Shown here piece after piece: positions 19,425-27,996 of a stretch of 64,000 nucleotides of DNA (position 1 is its first letter; each line of letters starts with the position of its first letter). The translations under genes were made by a program, and so were the position numbers. The stretch lies in assembly GCA_965219305.1 (NCBI GenBank), contig OZ244725.1:868001-932000 (forward strand). Reading direction: 5' to 3'. The notes beneath the pieces are model-generated. The model worked only from the letters and a program-made list of their open reading frames with translations. It was not told where the DNA came from and did no database searches. The DNA is from DATHTS01 sp965219305. Its GTDB lineage: Bacteria > Acidobacteriota > Blastocatellia > Pyrinomonadales > Pyrinomonadaceae.

Positions 19425-20261
19425 ATGAGATCAGCAGTTAGATTAATAATTTCGAGTTTGGCGATAAGCCTCTTTTTGACGATTGGAATTTCGGCTCAAA
19501 AGCCGAAGGTTATGCCGACACCAAACCAATCGGTAAAAATTGCACAAGCTAATAATAATAAAGAAAAGAATAATGCGGAGAAAAATACGGACAATTTAAA
19601 TTCTGACAGCGAAAATGTCGCTTCACCGTCGGTAGAAACGGTGACAGAAGAGAAAGAGGTTTTAACTTATTACAACAATTATCTTAAAGAATATCGTCTC
19701 GGTGCAAATGATGTGATTTCAGTGGAAGTTTTCGGACAATGCCCGGATTATTGCATTATCAACAAAACCGTTCCGCCGACTGCGAAAATTTCTTATCCGC
19801 TGATCCGCGAAGGTGTTTTTGTCGGTGGAAGAACAATCGAAGAAGTTCAGGATGAAATCAGAAACAAATTAAACGAATATATCATTGACCCGCAAGTTTC
19901 GGTTACGCTCGAAAAAGCGATGTCGGCGCGATACAGCGTGATGGGCAAAGTTGAATCTCCCGGAATTCGTATAATGGATCGCAAAGTCAGTATTTATGAG
20001 GCAATTGCCGAATCGGGCGGTGTTGCAAAAGACGGCGAAAGTAAAAATATTGCGATTCTGCGTTTCAACGATCAGGGAACTCTGACTCGTGAAGATGTGG
20101 ATTTAACCGCCATTGAAAAAGGAAAAGCTCCGATGGTATTTCTAAATCCGGGAGATCAGGTGATTGTCCCGAAAAAAGGCTTTTCGCTCAGCTTTTCAAC
20201 TGTTTTCGATGTTCTGCAAAAAGCCAGTATTGTTCGACTTTTATTCGGAAGTCCGTTTTAA
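19425..20261 (+). CDS. Polysaccharide export protein, Wza-like (Poly_export/SLBB)
   Basis: A 278-aa outer-membrane or periplasmic export protein with a signal peptide (about 1-25, ISAQ), a low-complexity Asn/Lys/Glu linker (about 44-75), the Poly_export domain (YRLGANDVISVEVFGQ, about 90-105, to about 170) and one SLBB domain (MSARYSVMGKVESPGIRIM, about 166-184). It forms part of the channel by which the polymer leaves the cell. GGAGAG precedes ATG 19425. The N-terminus lacks a lipobox Cys. It is the last clear exopolysaccharide gene of this cluster. Confidence 0.88.
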   Translation: MRSAVRLIISSLAISLFLTIGISAQKPKVMPTPNQSVKIAQANNNKEKNNAEKNTDNLNSDSENVASPSVETVTEEKEVLTYYNNYLKEYRLGANDVISVEVFGQCPDYCIINKTVPPTAKISYPLIREGVFVGGRTIEEVQDEIRNKLNEYIIDPQVSVTLEKAMSARYSVMGKVESPGIRIMDRKVSIYEAIAESGGVAKDGESKNIAILRFNDQGTLTREDVDLTAIEKGKAPMVFLNPGDQVIVPKKGFSLSFSTVFDVLQKASIVRLLFGSPF

Positions 20262-20340
20262 GACAAGTTGAATTTGGGATTTGTGTTTATGCTGGTTACT
20301 TTAAATATGCCTTTTAAAAAACATTCATAAACAAACAAAT

Positions 20341-21345
20341 ATGCGTTTCAATCACAAAATTTTAATCCTTTTCATAATTTTAGTTTTTGTCTCTCAAATT
20401 AGAGCAGAATGGTCGAAAATTGATTCAAAAACTCTTGCCTGGCTGCAAACTGTAAATTTTGCCGATCAAAAACACGGCTATATCGGCGGAACAAACGGCA
20501 CTTTTTTGATTACGACAGATGGCGGCGAAACCTGGAAACAAGCCGCCAAATTTACAAATGACACGATTCGAGAAATTCACTTTACAGATTCTGAAAACGG
20601 TTGGCTGTTATGCGAACGCGACCAATTTTCGCTCGGTTCGAATGCACCTTCTTATTTATTGAATACGAGCGACGGCGGAAAATCCTTCGAGCGCGTTGAA
20701 TTTGAAGATGTCAAACGTGAAAGAATCTCTGATATTTTCTTTACAAAATACGGAATCGGCTATGCAGTCGGGGAATCCGGCGCAGTTTTTACGATGCAAG
20801 ATGACCGTAAAACTTGGAAAAAACAACCTGCGCCAACTCGCTTTCTTCTCGTCGGCGGACTTTTTCAAAGTAATATGAACGGTGTCGTCGTCGGCGGCGG
20901 CGGCAACATATTTTTTACAGAAGATTCCGGTTATACGTGGAAAAACGCAACGATTTCAAACAATCCGAAGACACGTTTTAATTCGGTGTTTTTTTTGAAT
21001 GATAAAATCGGTTGGACTGTCGGAACTGACGGTAAAATTTTCCAAACCATCAACGGCGGGAAAGTTTGGCATAATCAAAACTCCGGTGTCAACGCAGAAC
21101 TGAATGACATCGCATTTCTCGATACGCGCGAAGGTTATGCAATTGGTGCGGAAGGAACGATTCTTTCTACAAATACTGCCGGAAATATTTGGAAGGCGGT
21201 TAATTCAAAAACAAATCATCGTTTGGAAAAATTATATTTCGCAGATAACAAAGGCTGGGCGGTCGGTTACGGCGGCACAATTCTTTTATATCAAAAGGAA
21301 ATTATCTTAGACAAACGAATACCAAAATTTAGATTAACTCATTAA
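20341..21345 (+). CDS. Secreted Ycf48/BNR-repeat beta-propeller protein
   Basis: A 334-aa protein with a signal peptide (about 1-21). Six to seven repeats of the pattern xxGWxVGxxGxIxxTxDGGxTW are visible (for example GYIGGTNGTFLITTDGGETW about 44-63, IGWTVGTDGKIFQTINGGKVW near 222-242). These are the blades of a Ycf48-like propeller, known from photosystem II assembly factors but widespread in secreted proteins of non-photosynthetic bacteria. Here it probably acts in the envelope; a link to the exopolysaccharide locus is suggested only by adjacency (79 bp) and shared strand. Confidence 0.8.
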   Translation: MRFNHKILILFIILVFVSQIRAEWSKIDSKTLAWLQTVNFADQKHGYIGGTNGTFLITTDGGETWKQAAKFTNDTIREIHFTDSENGWLLCERDQFSLGSNAPSYLLNTSDGGKSFERVEFEDVKRERISDIFFTKYGIGYAVGESGAVFTMQDDRKTWKKQPAPTRFLLVGGLFQSNMNGVVVGGGGNIFFTEDSGYTWKNATISNNPKTRFNSVFFLNDKIGWTVGTDGKIFQTINGGKVWHNQNSGVNAELNDIAFLDTREGYAIGAEGTILSTNTAGNIWKAVNSKTNHRLEKLYFADNKGWAVGYGGTILLYQKEIILDKRIPKFRLTH

Positions 21346-21520
21346 ACTTCATAATATTTTTTGACTTCCGATGAAGATCGAGCATTAAGACAAATTAACG
21401 AAAGTGAAAGTCAGATGCACATCTACTGACGGAACGCCTGCCCGCCGTTTGAGTAAAAGTTTTGAGTTTCGGGACGCGCCGGATTTGACGTGAGTAATGA
21501 TCCTTTTCACAAAATAATTA

Positions 21521-22494
21521 ACGTCAGTTCGAGATAAGAATTAAGCTATAACCAAGTCTTTTCCTAGTTCAAGGCTTGGTTTCTTTTCTTGAAATGTGTA
21601 AGCGATCAACCCGGCGACGATGTTGCCGTAAAAGTTCCACACCGAACGATGTCGCGTATGCTCGACTTGTGAAATGTTCTTTAACTGGTCGTTGACCGAT
21701 TCGATGATCGCTCGTTTTCTCAGCATCAGGCGATCAAAAAGCGGCATCAACTTGTTCTTCATATTCTTTCTGACCTTTGTTACCAGTTGAACATTGTGTT
21801 CGCCCAATAATTTACTCAACTCCTGTGAAATATAACCTTTATCGCCGAACAGTTTGCCCCACAACTGCTTGCTCATTTTCCCGACCGGCTTTCGGTCATC
21901 AACATTTCCCAAAGTGATTTGCCACGCCAACAACTCGCCGCGGTCGCTGATTATAAGATGTATCTTGAAGCCGTAAAACCACCCCGTCGAAGTCTTCCCG
22001 CGTTTTGCAATCTCCTTAAACACCTTGTTTTGCTTAATCCGTAAATTGTTACAGACGGCTATCTTAGTTGAATCCACAAATGAAATCCCCGAACACTTTC
22101 CCAATCTCATTTGCATAAACGCTCCGAGCAGAAGCAAAGCGTCGCGTTGGAGTTCGACGAACCGATTATAACTGAGCAGATCGGGAAACTCGCCCTTGTA
22201 GTAAACACCGATCATCGAATTATAAAACGTCTTCAAATTACGGAATCCAGACCTGTGAAAACAGATCAAAATAGTCATCACTTCCGAACGCGACATCTTC
22301 GACGGCTTAATTCGTTGACTCTTTCCGCTTTCTAACAACTGATGATTAAACTTCGGTTCAAACACTTTACAAAAATCGTCAACTTGGCAAAAAACTGTTA
22401 AGATATTCATTGAAAAACTCCTTTGGTTTGGTTTATTTGTTTCTAAACCTAAGTATATCTTACCTTTGGAGTTTTTCTTATCTCGAACTCACGT
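21521..22494 (-). mobile_element. Complete IS982-family insertion sequence
   Basis: A 974-bp element bounded by 20-bp terminal inverted repeats (21521-21540 and 22475-22494) with a single mismatch, each starting ACGT. TAATTA (21515-21520 and 22495-22500) flanks both ends and is the probable 6-bp target duplication; because it is palindromic and AT-rich, the exact boundary could shift by 1-4 bp. The only gene is an intact transposase, whose stop codon touches the left repeat. Element length and single-ORF structure fit IS982. It sits in the gap between the exopolysaccharide locus and rimO, and disrupts no recognisable gene. Confidence 0.85.
21541..22410 (-). CDS. IS982-family DDE transposase
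   Basis: 289 aa, full length for the family and without frameshift. Visible features: an N-terminal region with SRSEVMTILICFHRSGFRNLKTFY (split about 40-63), the first catalytic Asp in SFVDSTKIAVC (about 110-120), GFKIHLIISDRGELLAWQITLGN (about 146-168), a second Asp in LFGDKGYIS (about 187-195), and the last Glu in RKRAIIESVNDQLKN (about 232-246). It should be able to move this element and copies elsewhere in the genome. Confidence 0.93.
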   Translation of the reverse strand: MNILTVFCQVDDFCKVFEPKFNHQLLESGKSQRIKPSKMSRSEVMTILICFHRSGFRNLKTFYNSMIGVYYKGEFPDLLSYNRFVELQRDALLLLGAFMQMRLGKCSGISFVDSTKIAVCNNLRIKQNKVFKEIAKRGKTSTGWFYGFKIHLIISDRGELLAWQITLGNVDDRKPVGKMSKQLWGKLFGDKGYISQELSKLLGEHNVQLVTKVRKNMKNKLMPLFDRLMLRKRAIIESVNDQLKNISQVEHTRHRSVWNFYGNIVAGLIAYTFQEKKPSLELGKDLVIA

Positions 22495-22603
22495 TAATTA
22501 AGCATATAATCAAGAATCACGTATCAGTTTGGCAACAATATGGCTCGCATTTTCGGAAGAATTTAACCAATCACTATTTAAAAAATATTAAATGCGGTGA
22601 AAA

Positions 22604-23953
22604 CTAAACAATTTCTCCAATAAGATCATATTCGTGCGCTTCGGAAATACGCACGTCGTAAATTTCGCCGATCTGCGGTTGTAAATCTTCGGGCATATCG
22701 TTTATCAAAATATAACCGTCAATTTCCTGCGCTTGTCCCTGCATTCGACCTTGGAAAAGCAGATCGGATTCTTGCGAAAGTCCTTCAAAAATAACGGGAA
22801 AAGTTTTCCCGATCTTGGCTTTGTTTTTCTTTTTGCTGATTTTCGCCTGTTCCTTCATCAATTGCGAACGGCGTTTTTTGGCGATCTTCGCGTCAACTTT
22901 ATTCGGCAGATCGAACGCCGCCGTTTCTTCTTCGTCGGAATATGTGAAAACGCCGACGTTATCGAATTCGCAGTTTTTTACGAACGTCATTAATTCCTGA
23001 AAATCTTCGTCCGTTTCGCCGGGAAATCCCGTGATAAAAGTCGTGCGAATCGTAATGCCGGGAATTTTTTCTCTCACACGCTTGATTAATTTTTCCAAAG
23101 ATTCACGATTTCCGCCGCGTTTCATCAATTTCAAGACATTTCTTGAAGCGTGTTGGAGCGGCATATCGAGATATTTGACGGCTTTCGGCGTTTCATTTAT
23201 CGCGGCGAGAAATTCGTCGGAAATATGCGTCGGGTAAGCATACATCACGCGGATCCATTCCAAATCTTCAATTTCGCCGAGCGCGCGAATCAATTTTCCG
23301 AGCGCGTCAACTTCGCCCAAATCCTCGCCGAAACGCGAAGAATCCTGCGCGATCAAGACGATTTCCTTCACGCCTTGTTTCGCCAAATCTTCGGCTTCCT
23401 TTAAGATCGAACCGAAACGGCGGGAACGAAACGAACCGCGCATTGAAGGAATCGAACAAAATGCGCACGGACGGTCGCAACCTTCGGCGATCTTGATAAA
23501 CGCCGTGTGCGAATCAGTCGCGCGATGACGCGGCGTGTCAAAATCGTAAAGATAAGTCGCGGTTTTGTTGCCGATAGAATTAAGCGGCAAATCTTTGAAG
23601 TTCGTCTCTGAATCCGCCGCTTCTAAAATTCGATCCAATTCATTCGTCCCGATAAACGCGTCAACTTCCGGCAATTCCTTCAAAAGATCGTCGCGGTATC
23701 TTTCAACCAGACAACCCGCCACGACGACTCTCTGCGCCTTTCCGTTTTCCTTGGCGTTCGTCGCTTCGAGAATCGCTTCGATAGATTCCTGTTTCGCCGA
23801 TTCGATAAACCCACAGGTGTTCACGACCAACGTATCCGCTTCGTTCGAATCGTTCGTTATCTCGTAACCCGCGTTTTTTAATTGCCCCATCATAACCTCG
23901 GAATCAACAAGATTCTTCGGACATCCGAGACTGACAAATCCTACTTTTTTCAT
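22604..23953 (-). CDS. rimO: Ribosomal protein S12 (Asp) methylthiotransferase RimO
   Basis: A 449-aa radical-SAM enzyme that adds a methylthio group to an aspartate of ribosomal protein S12. The N-terminal MTTase domain supplies three cluster cysteines (C11 in SLGCPKNLVDSE, C47, C81). The radical-SAM cluster is C159-x3-C163-x2-C166 in EGCDRPCAFCSIPSMRGSFRSR (split about 157-178). A TRAM domain is at the C-terminus (about 380-449). The SLGCPKNLVDSE opening separates RimO from the tRNA enzyme MiaB. It is the last gene of the long minus-strand array, 16 bp after the small membrane protein. Confidence 0.96.
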   Translation of the reverse strand: MKKVGFVSLGCPKNLVDSEVMMGQLKNAGYEITNDSNEADTLVVNTCGFIESAKQESIEAILEATNAKENGKAQRVVVAGCLVERYRDDLLKELPEVDAFIGTNELDRILEAADSETNFKDLPLNSIGNKTATYLYDFDTPRHRATDSHTAFIKIAEGCDRPCAFCSIPSMRGSFRSRRFGSILKEAEDLAKQGVKEIVLIAQDSSRFGEDLGEVDALGKLIRALGEIEDLEWIRVMYAYPTHISDEFLAAINETPKAVKYLDMPLQHASRNVLKLMKRGGNRESLEKLIKRVREKIPGITIRTTFITGFPGETDEDFQELMTFVKNCEFDNVGVFTYSDEEETAAFDLPNKVDAKIAKKRRSQLMKEQAKISKKKNKAKIGKTFPVIFEGLSQESDLLFQGRMQGQAQEIDGYILINDMPEDLQPQIGEIYDVRISEAHEYDLIGEIV

Positions 23954-23969
23954 TTATTTATTCAATTTT

Positions 23970-24320
23970 CTAACGACTAAACAGCAAGAACATAACTAAA
24001 ACGGTCAATATTGGCGTAATAATGGCAAATCTGGCAAGCCATTTTATTTTATTTGTAAGATTTGATCGAAATTCTAACTTATTTGCTAAAAATAAAATGA
24101 TGATTCCAATAAAAAATCCATAAAGGACTGAAAACATTATTAAAGCCTGATTTAATCTCCCAATTCCCTCAAATCCTACCAAACCTAATACATATGTTAT
24201 TATTGAACCAAAAGGTAAAAGAATTATGGCAACTAGCGGCGCAAAAATCCAAAATGGTTTCCAAAACTTCAAACCAATTTTTTCACGCATTGTTTCAACG
24301 ATTTTCAATTTAGTTATCAC
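23970..24320 (-). CDS. Small four-helix membrane protein, unknown function
   Basis: 116 aa with three to four hydrophobic segments (about 25-45, 55-77, 92-113). The frame opens with GTG 24318-24320, overlapping the TgpA-like stop by 11 bp. An ATG ten codons later (24290) is an alternative start; neither has a clear ribosome site, which fits translational coupling. The gene is more AT-rich than its neighbours. No family is recognised. The position between a transglutaminase-like gene and rimO gives no firm clue. Confidence 0.6.
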   Translation of the reverse strand: MITKLKIVETMREKIGLKFWKPFWIFAPLVAIILLPFGSIITYVLGLVGFEGIGRLNQALIMFSVLYGFFIGIIILFLANKLEFRSNLTNKIKWLARFAIITPILTVLVMFLLFSR

Positions 24321-26496
24321 TTTGTTTTTCAGTAGATTTATTTTCTAAGCTTCCTAACCAGTTTTCAATTTCCCGCGCTTCATCTTCCGACAAATCCTTT
24401 TCACCGAACCGAACGTAATTATATCGCTCAGTAATCTTAACAGCTTCGGGCATATCCAAAGTAAAAGCAAACTCAAGCGGTGTTTGATGCGCTTTGCGGA
24501 CGAAACCTTTGCTTGCCAAAACATTTTGCATCCGTTCGTAAAATTCGATGATGTTGGCGTTTGTTTTTTGTCCAAACCGACCGAACATATTTTTCCAGAA
24601 TTTCAAACGAACGACTTTGCGAAAAATCCAAACTAAAAATAATAACAAACCGATCGCGCCGATCAAATATCCCGCGCCCCACGCGATGGCGACTGCGCTT
24701 GTTTGAAAACCTTTGTCGCCGCGAACTTCTTTCCACCAATCGTTTATTTTCCTTTGAAATTGGTCAAGCCAGACGGAAGTTTTCGCCTGATAATCAACAA
24801 ATCCACTTTTGACGGAACGAAATAAAGAACGCTGTTCGTTATTGTCGTAAGCCACAAAATACTGAATCCAAAAAGTTTCCAATGCTTCAAAATAACTGCC
24901 GAAACTGCCCAGAATCCCGACATTTTCCCCTCCGAAAGAGCGTCCGGCGAAAGGTGTCGGATCGAATGTTATCCACGCATTATTTTCGGGAAAATAAACT
25001 TCAACCCACGAATGAGCGTTTTTTTGTTTGACGATATACGCGTCGGCGGTGCTGTTATATTCGCCTGCCTGAAAACCGTTGACGACGCGCGTAGCAATTC
25101 CCTGTGTTCTGAGCATTACAGCCATCGCCGTCGCAAAATACTCACAATGACCTTCACGAATATTAAATAAAAAATCCGCCAGAGGTTCATCGCCGCCGGC
25201 TTTTAAATCTAATGTGTAGCCGAACCGAGTTTGCAGATAATTTTCCACGGCGCGTGCTTTTTCAAATTTAGTCCGTTGATTCGCTGTAATATTAGCCGCG
25301 AGATTTCCGATTCGCGCATCCATTTTATCAGGCAGTTGCAGATAACGTGCCGAATCCACATCGTATGCGCCGTTATCGGTTTTTAGAATTTCATTTCCCG
25401 GTTGCTGAACATCGGAGAAAACCTTATAACTTATGCGCTCTAAACCCGGAAGATTTGTAATCACTGAATCTTCTGCGTCTTTGCTGATGTAATTAAAATT
25501 TCCCTGTATTAAAACAGGATTTATGAGCGTAAATAAAACCTGTGTCTGCAAAGGTTCGAGATAAATCGTCTGCTCGACCATTTCTTCCGGTTTCGTCGTC
25601 GTATTTAAAACGAAAATATTTTTTTGAGTTTCGGAAATTGCCAGATTTTTTTGGCGGGAAGATTTGCTCCAACTTTGATTATCAAAATAATCCAGAGCGA
25701 TCCCGCGCCAACGCAAATTTTTAACATTTCCGGCGTTTGTTTCAAGCCGCACACGCATTACAACTTCGTCGTTTTGAAGAAGCTGACCGATTGCGCCTAG
25801 TTTTACATTGTCGGAAAATCCGGTCATTCGATTGCTCGTGCCGTTTCCGCTTCCGATTCCCGCACTTCCGACTCGTGGAAAAGTAAAAAATAGAGGAATT
25901 GATAAAAGCAGAACGCCGATTAATAAACTGACAGCCGTGAAAGGAATTTTTCTCAATGGAACGGCGGGCATTTCCTTTCTGACATTTTTTGCTAAAATTT
26001 CGCCTGATGTTTTTCGCATCTCGAACAAAACAAAGGCACAAACCGTCAATAAAAGATAAAGTATCAGCGAGCCGAGATAAAGCGGGCTGATGCTTAAACC
26101 GGCGGCGAGCAATACTTCAAAAAAGGCGATCAGATAAATAAAAATCCAATCTCTGTCAGTTTTATTTTGTAAAATTTTGACGGCGCATAAAAATAAAATG
26201 AGTTTACCCAAACTTCCCACCGCGAAAGTTCCCGTTCCGACCGAACCGATAATTCTGTATTTCCAATCGAGATAAAATAGCGGAATAATAACAAAAATCA
26301 AAATCACTCCGACACGGCTTCCGATCTGCCATTTCGTGTTTTCAAAAAACCAAGCGAGAAATAAAACTCCGACAAACAAAGCCGCGACGATAACACCGAT
26401 GCCGCCGGAAACAAACAGCGAGAGCATTCCGCAGAGCGCGACTCCGTAAGAGACGAGCTTGAAAAATTTCTCAAATGTTTTGTTTTCCGCGTTCAT
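24310..26496 (-). CDS. TgpA-like transmembrane transglutaminase (DUF3488/DUF4129)
   Basis: A 728-aa membrane protein. It has five to six N-terminal helices (about 10-215, DUF3488-like), then a large periplasmic region holding a transglutaminase-like domain with Cys in EGHCEYFATAMAV (near 447), His in KQKNAHSWVEVYF (near 489) and Asp in AWITFDPTP (near 505), that is, an intact catalytic triad. A further helix lies near 605-630, and a short cytoplasmic DUF4129-like end includes TPLEFAFTLD. Relatives such as Pseudomonas TgpA are envelope proteins required for growth, with unclear substrates. It heads the last part of the long array, after dodecin and a hairpin. Confidence 0.88.
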   Translation of the reverse strand: MNAENKTFEKFFKLVSYGVALCGMLSLFVSGGIGVIVAALFVGVLFLAWFFENTKWQIGSRVGVILIFVIIPLFYLDWKYRIIGSVGTGTFAVGSLGKLILFLCAVKILQNKTDRDWIFIYLIAFFEVLLAAGLSISPLYLGSLILYLLLTVCAFVLFEMRKTSGEILAKNVRKEMPAVPLRKIPFTAVSLLIGVLLLSIPLFFTFPRVGSAGIGSGNGTSNRMTGFSDNVKLGAIGQLLQNDEVVMRVRLETNAGNVKNLRWRGIALDYFDNQSWSKSSRQKNLAISETQKNIFVLNTTTKPEEMVEQTIYLEPLQTQVLFTLINPVLIQGNFNYISKDAEDSVITNLPGLERISYKVFSDVQQPGNEILKTDNGAYDVDSARYLQLPDKMDARIGNLAANITANQRTKFEKARAVENYLQTRFGYTLDLKAGGDEPLADFLFNIREGHCEYFATAMAVMLRTQGIATRVVNGFQAGEYNSTADAYIVKQKNAHSWVEVYFPENNAWITFDPTPFAGRSFGGENVGILGSFGSYFEALETFWIQYFVAYDNNEQRSLFRSVKSGFVDYQAKTSVWLDQFQRKINDWWKEVRGDKGFQTSAVAIAWGAGYLIGAIGLLLFLVWIFRKVVRLKFWKNMFGRFGQKTNANIIEFYERMQNVLASKGFVRKAHQTPLEFAFTLDMPEAVKITERYNYVRFGEKDLSEDEAREIENWLGSLENKSTEKQSDN

Positions 26497-26553
26497 AAAT
26501 TCCGGTAGAAATTCAGTATTTTAGTGATGATATAATGAAGTAAAAAGATTTCC

Positions 26554-26589
26554 GGCGGTTTGATAAATAAAATTCTTTATCAAACCGCC
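26554..26589 (-). terminator. Hairpin between dodecin and the transglutaminase gene
   Basis: A perfect 14-bp stem (26554-26567 with 26576-26589) with an 8-nt loop. On the plus strand it is followed by GC and six T. On the minus strand, the direction of local transcription, the T-run begins about six bases after the stem, so termination may be partial. It probably ends the ddl-dodecin transcript. Confidence 0.55.
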
Positions 26590-26624
26590 GCTTTTTTGTA
26601 AAAATTTATCGAAACTTTTGCAAA

Positions 26625-26846
26625 TTACTTATCAACATCTTCACCGCCGCCCAAAACGAAAGTAATAATCATCATCACGGTATATTGATTAATTTTCCCG
26701 TTTTCAACACCGACTTTTTGCTCTTTTATCCAAGCACCGCGAATGTCTTTGATAGTTTCCGAAGCTTTAGCGATTCCCTTCTGGATCGCATCTTCAAAAC
26801 TCGTGTTGGATGTTGATGTTATTTCTATATTTTTTGCTACTGACAT
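26625..26846 (-). CDS. Dodecin flavin-binding protein
   Basis: A 73-aa protein of normal dodecin length. MSVAKNIEITSTSNTSFEDAI, then ASETIKDIRGAWIKEQKV with the Trp at residue 43 that stacks on the flavin in this family, and a final beta strand (QYTVMMIITFVLGG) are diagnostic. Dodecins assemble as hollow dodecamers that store or buffer riboflavin derivatives. GGAGT lies upstream of the ATG, overlapping the end of the ddl region, 6 bp downstream of the ddl stop. Confidence 0.92.
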   Translation of the reverse strand: MSVAKNIEITSTSNTSFEDAIQKGIAKASETIKDIRGAWIKEQKVGVENGKINQYTVMMIITFVLGGGEDVDK

Positions 26847-26852
26847 TTTTTT

Positions 26853-27992
26853 TTACTCCTTTAAATTTGTTTTGTTTCTTGACTTATCATTATATCGTTC
26901 GATGGCAAAATTTACCAATAAGTCAAGGATTTCGGTAAAATTCCTTCCCGAACCAGCCCACATTTTCGGAAAACCCGAAGCATCCGTTAAACCGGGAATT
27001 GTGTTGATCTCGTTTATTAAAACCGCGCCCGTGTCGTTTCTTAAAAACAAATCAACACGCGCAAAACCCGCACCGTCAACCGCTTTAAATGCGGTAATCG
27101 CCATATTTTGGATTTTGCGGCTCAACTCTTCCGAGATTATCGCCGGAACTATAAATTCATTATTTCCCGTTCCCGCATATTTTTCCTTGTAATCGAGAAA
27201 CTTTTTGTCATCCGATTTGATAATATATTCGCCCGGCAAACTTGCCATCGGCGCGTCATTTCCGATTACGGCACATTCAATCTCGCGCATATCAACGGCT
27301 TCTTCGATGATAATTTTCCGGTCGTATTCGGCAGCGGTTTCGATTGCCGCTTCGAGAGATTTGCGGTCAACAGCTTTTGAAATTCCAACCGAAGAACCGA
27401 GATTGGCTGGTTTTACAAAACAGGGATAACCGAGTTTCGTCTCCGCTTTTTCAATTACGGAATCGCGCTTTTCTTCCCATTCGCTGCGTAAAAACCAGAC
27501 GTATTTACAAAGCGGCAGATCAGCATCACGAAACAGAGTTTTCATTATAACTTTGTCCATTCCGCAAGCCGAAGCTAAAACGCCGCAACCGATGTAAGGG
27601 ATTCCAGCCATTTCAAGCAAGCCCTGAATCGTGCCGTCTTCACCGTAAGTTCCGTGCAAAACCGGAAAAACCACATCGAGTTGAATATTTTCGTTGTCAC
27701 CTGATAAGCCGATTTTCGTCAAACCGCGCCGTTTCGTATCGCCTATCAATGCAATTTGATTATCATATAAACTTACTGCGTTATCAGACGCATAATAGTT
27801 TTGAGTTTCTTCCGGCAGTAAATTTAATGAGTCTTTCGGACTAAGCCAATTTCCTTCTTGTCCGATAGCAATCGGAATTACTTCATATTTTTCCTTATCA
27901 ATTTTTTCAATAACCGTTTTAGCCGAACGAATTGAAATTTCGTGTTCGCCGCTTCGCCCTCCAAAAATTATTCCGATTTTTGTTTTGCTCAT
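26853..27992 (-). CDS. ddl: D-alanine--D-alanine ligase
   Basis: A 379-aa ATP-grasp enzyme that makes D-Ala-D-Ala for peptidoglycan. Motifs: GGRSGEHEISIRSA (about 11-24) at the N-terminus, VFPVLHGTYGEDGTIQGLLE (about 109-128), a Gly-rich ATP loop KPANLGSSVGISK (about 195-207), and the metal-binding VLINEINTIPGLTDASGFPKM (split about 329-349). It starts 4 bp after the arginase stop, so the two are co-transcribed. The length with an internal VanA-type extension is normal for DdlA. Confidence 0.96.
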   Translation of the reverse strand: MSKTKIGIIFGGRSGEHEISIRSAKTVIEKIDKEKYEVIPIAIGQEGNWLSPKDSLNLLPEETQNYYASDNAVSLYDNQIALIGDTKRRGLTKIGLSGDNENIQLDVVFPVLHGTYGEDGTIQGLLEMAGIPYIGCGVLASACGMDKVIMKTLFRDADLPLCKYVWFLRSEWEEKRDSVIEKAETKLGYPCFVKPANLGSSVGISKAVDRKSLEAAIETAAEYDRKIIIEEAVDMREIECAVIGNDAPMASLPGEYIIKSDDKKFLDYKEKYAGTGNNEFIVPAIISEELSRKIQNMAITAFKAVDGAGFARVDLFLRNDTGAVLINEINTIPGLTDASGFPKMWAGSGRNFTEILDLLVNFAIERYNDKSRNKTNLKE

Positions 27993-27996
27993 ATTT

